DNA of 56,116 nucleotides from the NCBI GenBank assembly GCA_900767915.1, contig CAAGAX010000025.1:1-56116 (forward strand), written 5' to 3'. The translations under genes were made by a program, and so were the position numbers. Source of the stretch: Acholeplasmatales bacterium. Its GTDB lineage: Bacteria > Bacillota_I > Bacilli_A > Acholeplasmatales > Anaeroplasmataceae. Positions 52,737 to 56,116 of this stretch are shown here, in pieces. The notes under the pieces were generated by a model. It had not been told where the DNA came from. It saw nothing but the letters and a program-made list of their open reading frames with translations, and made no database searches. Numbering within the stretch: position 1 is the stretch's first letter; every line of letters begins with the position of its first letter.

Positions 52737-53306
52737 TTATTTTTTTAAAGAATCACGAATTTCTTCAAGTAATGCTACAACTGGATCTGGAGTTGGCTCT
52801 GGTTGAACTTCTTGAGCTTTTAAAGCCTCTTCCTCTTTAATTTTAGCTTGTTCAGCTAAGTAAGCCTTCTCTTTCTTGTTAAGCTTTATACCCTTAGATT
52901 GCTTAAATTGAATAGTTTGTTCAATGCTCTTTGCATTTTCAGCAGCATCTTTAACATTATTGAATGCTTTAATAATGCAGAAAAGAACTAAAGCAACTAA
53001 TAAGAAATTTATGATTGCACTAATAAATGCACCCCAGTCAATATAGATTGAATTGGCTAAGTCAATAATCTCAACTCCGTCTTCAACCTTTGTAACTGGT
53101 ACTAGAATAGTATACATTTTATTAAGCGCATCTTTATTTCCACCAAAGCAGTAATATAAAACCATATTAATAATTGGTTTTAAAATACCATTTGATAGGG
53201 CGGTAACAATTGCAGTGAAAGCGGCACCAATAATAGTACCTACTGCCATATCCATTACATTACCACGAGAAATGAATTTTTTAAATTCAGAAAAGAATTT
53301 TTTCAT
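52737..53306 (-). CDS. mscL: large-conductance mechanosensitive channel
   Basis: A 189-residue channel that opens under osmotic shock. The short amphipathic start FFSEFKKFISRGNVMDMAVG leads into helix 1 with the pore GTIIGAAFTAIVTAL, an extracellular loop with YTILVPVTKVEDG, and helix 2 near 90-115. The C-terminal part is longer than usual (about 70 residues past helix 2 versus about 35) and Lys/Glu-rich with a Pro/Glu-rich stretch and a final amphipathic helix LLEEIRDSLKK. The ATG at 53306 is set by AAAGGAG. Confidence 0.95.
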   Translation of the reverse strand: MKKFFSEFKKFISRGNVMDMAVGTIIGAAFTAIVTALSNGILKPIINMVLYYCFGGNKDALNKMYTILVPVTKVEDGVEIIDLANSIYIDWGAFISAIINFLLVALVLFCIIKAFNNVKDAAENAKSIEQTIQFKQSKGIKLNKKEKAYLAEQAKIKEEEALKAQEVQPEPTPDPVVALLEEIRDSLKK

Positions 53307-53438
53307 TTTATTCAATCTCCTTTGCAAAAATTATTATATAATATGAATTCTTTTTTTTCAATAATTCTTCATTTTTTTTATTTTTCATTTTTTAAAATTT
53401 TAACATAAAATTATTTTTATTATATTGGTTGTATTTAT

Positions 53439-53467
53439 TTGAATCTTTTTTATCTTTGTACTATAAT
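53439..53467 (+). promoter_or_regulatory. sigma-A promoter of tatD
   Basis: TTGAAT, 17 bases, TATAAT. This position excludes the upstream in-frame ATG at 53439 as the start. Confidence 0.75.
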
Positions 53468-53489
53468 AAGCAATAAAAAGGGTGATAAT

Positions 53490-54251
53490 ATGATAGATAC
53501 ACATAGTCATTTATTTGAAGATGAGTTTATTAATGATATAGATGAATGCATTAGAAGAGCTAAAGAAAATGGCGTTACTAAAATAATTTTAGTTGGATTC
53601 TCACATGAAACTAATGAAAGAGCATATGAATATTCCAAAAAATATCCAATATTTTATCCAACCGCAGGATTACATCCTAGTGAAGCTACTATAGATTATA
53701 AAAATGATTATGATAATCTTGTATTATTTATTAATACACATAAAATTTATGCTATAGGTGAATGTGGATTAGATTATCATTATGGAAAAGATAATATAAA
53801 AGAACAAAAATCATTATTTATTCTTCAATGTGAGCTTGCTATAAAGCTAAATTTACCTATAATAGTTCATTCAAGAGATGCTGATTTAGATACCTTTAAT
53901 ATTATTAAAAGCTATAATGGTAAGCTAAAGGGTGTAATGCATTGCTATAGTGGCTCATTAGAAATGGCAAAAGAATATATTAAGCTAGGCTTTTATATTT
54001 CATTAGGTGGTCCTGTTACATTTAAAAACGCAAGAGTCCCTAAAGAGGTAGCTAAAAATATCCCTATTGATAGATTATTGATTGAAACTGATTGCCCATT
54101 CTTAGCCCCTACTCCATTTAGAGGTACAAGAAATGAATCAGGTTATGTTAAATATGTATGTGAAGAAATAGCATCTTTACGTGGAATTCCTACAATAGAA
54201 GTAGATAAAGCTACAACAAAAAACGCAATTAATTTATTTAATCTGAGGTAA
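53490..54251 (+). CDS. tatD: TatD family metal-dependent hydrolase
   Basis: A 253-residue amidohydrolase-fold protein. Metal ligands are visible in DTHSHL, GECGLDYHY, IVHSRDAD, MHCYSGS and ETDCPFLAPTPFRG. TatD relatives degrade DNA as exonucleases and may act in quality control or repair. The ATG at 53490 follows AAGGGTGAT; a reading from 53439 includes the promoter. It is six bases before the HtrA-like gene, with which it is co-transcribed. Confidence 0.95.
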   Translation: MIDTHSHLFEDEFINDIDECIRRAKENGVTKIILVGFSHETNERAYEYSKKYPIFYPTAGLHPSEATIDYKNDYDNLVLFINTHKIYAIGECGLDYHYGKDNIKEQKSLFILQCELAIKLNLPIIVHSRDADLDTFNIIKSYNGKLKGVMHCYSGSLEMAKEYIKLGFYISLGGPVTFKNARVPKEVAKNIPIDRLLIETDCPFLAPTPFRGTRNESGYVKYVCEEIASLRGIPTIEVDKATTKNAINLFNLR

Positions 54252-54257
54252 TTTTAA

Positions 54258-55385
54258 ATGAAAATAATAAATAGAAAATTAAAAATATCCTTACTATTAT
54301 GCTTAGGACTTATATCATTAGCTTCTTGTAGTTCTAATTCAAACTCTTTAAATCCTATAAATCCAGATAAGGTTATAGAAAATATAACAAACAATATTAC
54401 CAAAATAGATAAAGATGTATCTGTCTCAGAAATTAGTAGTTCTATAACAGAGGTTTATAAAAATGTTTCAAATGGCTGTATTGGTATTTATTCTAAAGGA
54501 GATAAAACCTATTCTACAGGCTCAGGTGTAATCTTTAAAGAAGAAAACAACCTATTTTATGCAGTAACAAATGAGCATGTTGTTGATTCTGGCTCATCAT
54601 TTAAAGCTTATTTTGGAAATGGAATTTATGTAGATGCCTCACTTATTGGTAAGGATTCAATTAATGATGTTGCTGTAATCAGCTTTTCATTAGATCAATT
54701 TCCCCAAGTGAAAGAAAAAGTTACTATTATCCCATTAACTAATAATACTTTATTATCTATTGGTGAAACAGCTTTAGCTATTGGCTGTCCATTAAACTTA
54801 ACAGAACATTTCAATAATTTAACATCTGGAATAATTTCTAATATCTCAAAATTAGATATTTCAATAGATACTCCAGTTAATTCAGGAAATTCTGGTGGAG
54901 GATTATTTAATTTAAAAGGTGAATTAATTGGTTTAGTTTACAAAAAGGATACATATTCCTCTGGTACAACAAAGGTACCTGTTGATTGTATGGGATATGC
55001 AATACCCATTGATATTGTATCAAAGGTTGTAAATGATATTCTAAATCTAAAATCTAATATAGAAAGACCAACTCTTGGTATTACAGTAACAACAGTTTCT
55101 ACTCTATTAGAAAATAATAATTATGAGTTATATAATAAATATCTTCCTATTATTGAAAATAAATATAATTATATAATAATAACAGATGTATCTGCAAATT
55201 CTCCAGCAAGTAAAGCAGGATTAGCTATTAATGATGTATTACTAGAAATAGGTGGATATTCTATTGATTCATTATCAGATATCTCCTATCAATTACATTT
55301 AAAACTAAAAACCTCTTCAACAACTTTAAAAATTTATAGATTAATAACTAACGAAACAGTTACTATTGAAATTAATTTTCAATAA
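54258..55385 (+). CDS. HtrA/DegP-like serine protease lipoprotein with one PDZ domain
   Basis: A 375-residue envelope protease. The signal peptide ends in a lipobox LASC (Cys24), so it is tethered outside the membrane rather than by the usual HtrA helix. The trypsin-like domain has the triad His107 (TNEHVVD), Asp137 (SINDVAVI) and Ser212 (NSGNSGGGLF). A single PDZ domain (about 275-370, RPTLGITV and NSPASKAGLAINDVLLEI) follows. It removes misfolded surface proteins in relatives. It is transcribed with tatD. Confidence 0.93.
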   Translation: MKIINRKLKISLLLCLGLISLASCSSNSNSLNPINPDKVIENITNNITKIDKDVSVSEISSSITEVYKNVSNGCIGIYSKGDKTYSTGSGVIFKEENNLFYAVTNEHVVDSGSSFKAYFGNGIYVDASLIGKDSINDVAVISFSLDQFPQVKEKVTIIPLTNNTLLSIGETALAIGCPLNLTEHFNNLTSGIISNISKLDISIDTPVNSGNSGGGLFNLKGELIGLVYKKDTYSSGTTKVPVDCMGYAIPIDIVSKVVNDILNLKSNIERPTLGITVTTVSTLLENNNYELYNKYLPIIENKYNYIIITDVSANSPASKAGLAINDVLLEIGGYSIDSLSDISYQLHLKLKTSSTTLKIYRLITNETVTIEINFQ

Positions 55386-55448
55386 TAACTAGTATAAATG
55401 CCTTAGCATTTATATACCATTAATCATACTTTATATTGAGGTGATAAC

Positions 55449-55568
55449 ATGGCAGTTTGCTGTAATAATAATACAACAGATAAAGCAACTCAAGCAGGTG
55501 GAGGCTTCGCATTTATCCTTGTGCTTTTTATTTTAATAGTTTTAGTCGGCGCGGCATGGGTTTACTAA
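55449..55568 (+). CDS. tiny transmembrane protein of the YjcZ/spore-associated type
   Basis: A 39-residue protein missed by length filters. It begins MAVCCNNN, then QAGGGFAFILVLFILIVLV, and ends VGAAWVY. The GGGFAFILVLFILIVLVGAAW stretch matches the tiny membrane proteins known in Bacillus as YjcZ-like, often linked to sporulation. GAGGTGAT precedes the ATG and a terminator follows. One membrane helix covers nearly half its length. It is a real gene by family, start site and terminator, but its function is unknown. Confidence 0.82.
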   Translation: MAVCCNNNTTDKATQAGGGFAFILVLFILIVLVGAAWVY

Positions 55569-55571
55569 TTT

Positions 55572-55598
55572 AAACAGGCTAATACCTGTTTTTTTTTA
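55572..55598 (+). terminator. terminator of the tiny membrane protein gene
   Basis: AACAGG and CCTGTT pair around CTAATA, then eight T residues. Confidence 0.87.
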
Positions 55599-55860
55599 CA
55601 TTTGATATTTAGATAAAATAATAATGAGCCATTTCCACATTGGTTTAATTTAATTTTATATAATTGAAATTTTTAAAAGCTAAAAAATGTATAATATTTA
55701 ACTAATGTTTTTGAATTAACACTTCCTATAATAAATAAAAATTATATTATTTTTTTATAATATGACAAAAAATAAAAAATTTTGAAAAAAAATAAAATAT
55801 TTTAACTATTATTATAGAAAGATAAAAATAATCCACTTTTTAATCCCTCATGGAGGTGAA
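55599..55860. other. AT-rich spacer, nothing recognised
   Basis: About 260 bases of more than 80% A+T. A TATAAT occurs at about 55730 without a -35 box. GGAGGTGA at 55852 is the ribosome binding site of the following gene. Confidence 0.5.
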
Positions 55861-55864
55861 AACA

Positions 55865-56116
55865 ATGAAACAGATTTATAATTTAAGTAATGATGCCATA
55901 TCAATTATATTTTTCTAATTCAAAGATATTAGCTAGATTCATAAATATAATTAATAAGGAATTTAATTTATTTGATGGAGTAGTAGAAGCTAAGGAAATT
56001 ATATATTTAAATACAATAATTCCAAGTGAAACAAGCAAAAATACTAATATGGATATATTATTTAAAATTAATAAGAATAATAGCTATTACAACTTTGAAA
56101 TGCAAAAGTACCGAAC
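55865..56116 (+). pseudogene. Rpn/PD-(D/E)XK family transposase-nuclease, frameshifted N-terminal part
   Basis: ATG 55865 follows GGAGGTGA. The first frame gives MKQIYNLSNDAISIIFF and then a stop at 55916. In the next frame FSNSKILARFINIINKEF continues without a break to the window end and includes NTNMDILFKIN and NFEMQKY. LSND...F...SN and the acidic D...FEMQ pattern are those of Rpn-type nucleases. The break lies in a run of five T residues at 55910-55914, so it could be a decayed gene, a sequencing error or a translational frameshift. The gene continues beyond the window. Confidence 0.72.

Noticed and set aside
1..56116. CRISPR array, prophage or defence island
   Set aside because: No regularly spaced repeats, integrase or phage structural genes are visible; the only repeats are the lipoprotein duplication and the hairpin pair.

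Overview
The window is about 30% GC and reads as a chromosome segment of an uncultured, probably anaerobic, gut-type Bacillota, near the Bacilli/Erysipelotrichales/RF39-like branches. The evidence is the very low GC, AGGAGG and GGTGAT ribosome binding sites, near-consensus sigma-A promoters with 17-base spacers, a type III glutamine synthetase, formate-tetrahydrofolate ligase, a 2-hydroxyacyl-CoA dehydratase activase system, a GEMM-I c-di-GMP riboswitch and a YjcZ-type tiny membrane protein. UGA is a normal stop (it ends the genes at 6632 and 18392), so this is not a code-4 mollicute. The rank placement is inference.

Layout. 1-1487 (minus): a PadR regulator, a small HAAS-like membrane protein, a secreted protein and the start of an ABC ATPase form one operon, divergent from a cysteine-containing secreted protein (1690). 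2543-7416: HD hydrolase, metG with a YitT-type transporter, a DUF5662 protein and a phospholipase C-like protein. 7596-9912 (minus): hflX and a flippase-like membrane protein. 10050-17346: a ClpC-like protein whose second AAA domain is degenerate, then yebC, pyrR, fhs, an unnamed HPr-kinase/PEPCK-like P-loop protein and purE. 17490-19813: a LysR regulator translationally coupled to an intracellular SGNH esterase. 19845-24078: a c-di-GMP signalling unit, in which a GEMM-I riboswitch with a terminator precedes two membrane GGDEF-EAL proteins, the first with an intact EAL site and the second with a broken one. 24210-25706: guaB.

25876-34104: a minus-strand operon (split acyl-CoA dehydratase activase, dehydratase-like partner, Crp/Fnr regulator) divergent from an ABC sugar-uptake operon (two permeases and a binding lipoprotein, no ATPase); a palindrome lies between them. 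34340-37382: an internally duplicated lipoprotein and a MATE pump. 37426-46396: core genes, namely rpsF-ssb-rpsR, glnN, a DUF1653 protein, then gdpP fused in frame to ribosomal protein L9, dnaB and prfA. 46397-48202: a largely non-coding stretch with a decayed transposase, tRNA-Arg(CCU) and a repeated hairpin. 48203-52603: the str operon (rpsL, rpsG, fusA, tuf). 52737-56116: mscL, tatD, an HtrA-like lipoprotein protease, a 39-residue tiny membrane protein and the start of a frameshifted Rpn/PD-(D/E)XK transposase-nuclease.

The most unusual items are the GdpP-L9 fusion with a strong internal ribosome binding site, the riboswitch-controlled pair of active and inactive EAL proteins, the HPr-kinase-like protein in a one-carbon/purine operon, and the ClpC-like protein with a degenerate second ATPase domain. 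I saw no CRISPR array, prophage or obvious defence island.
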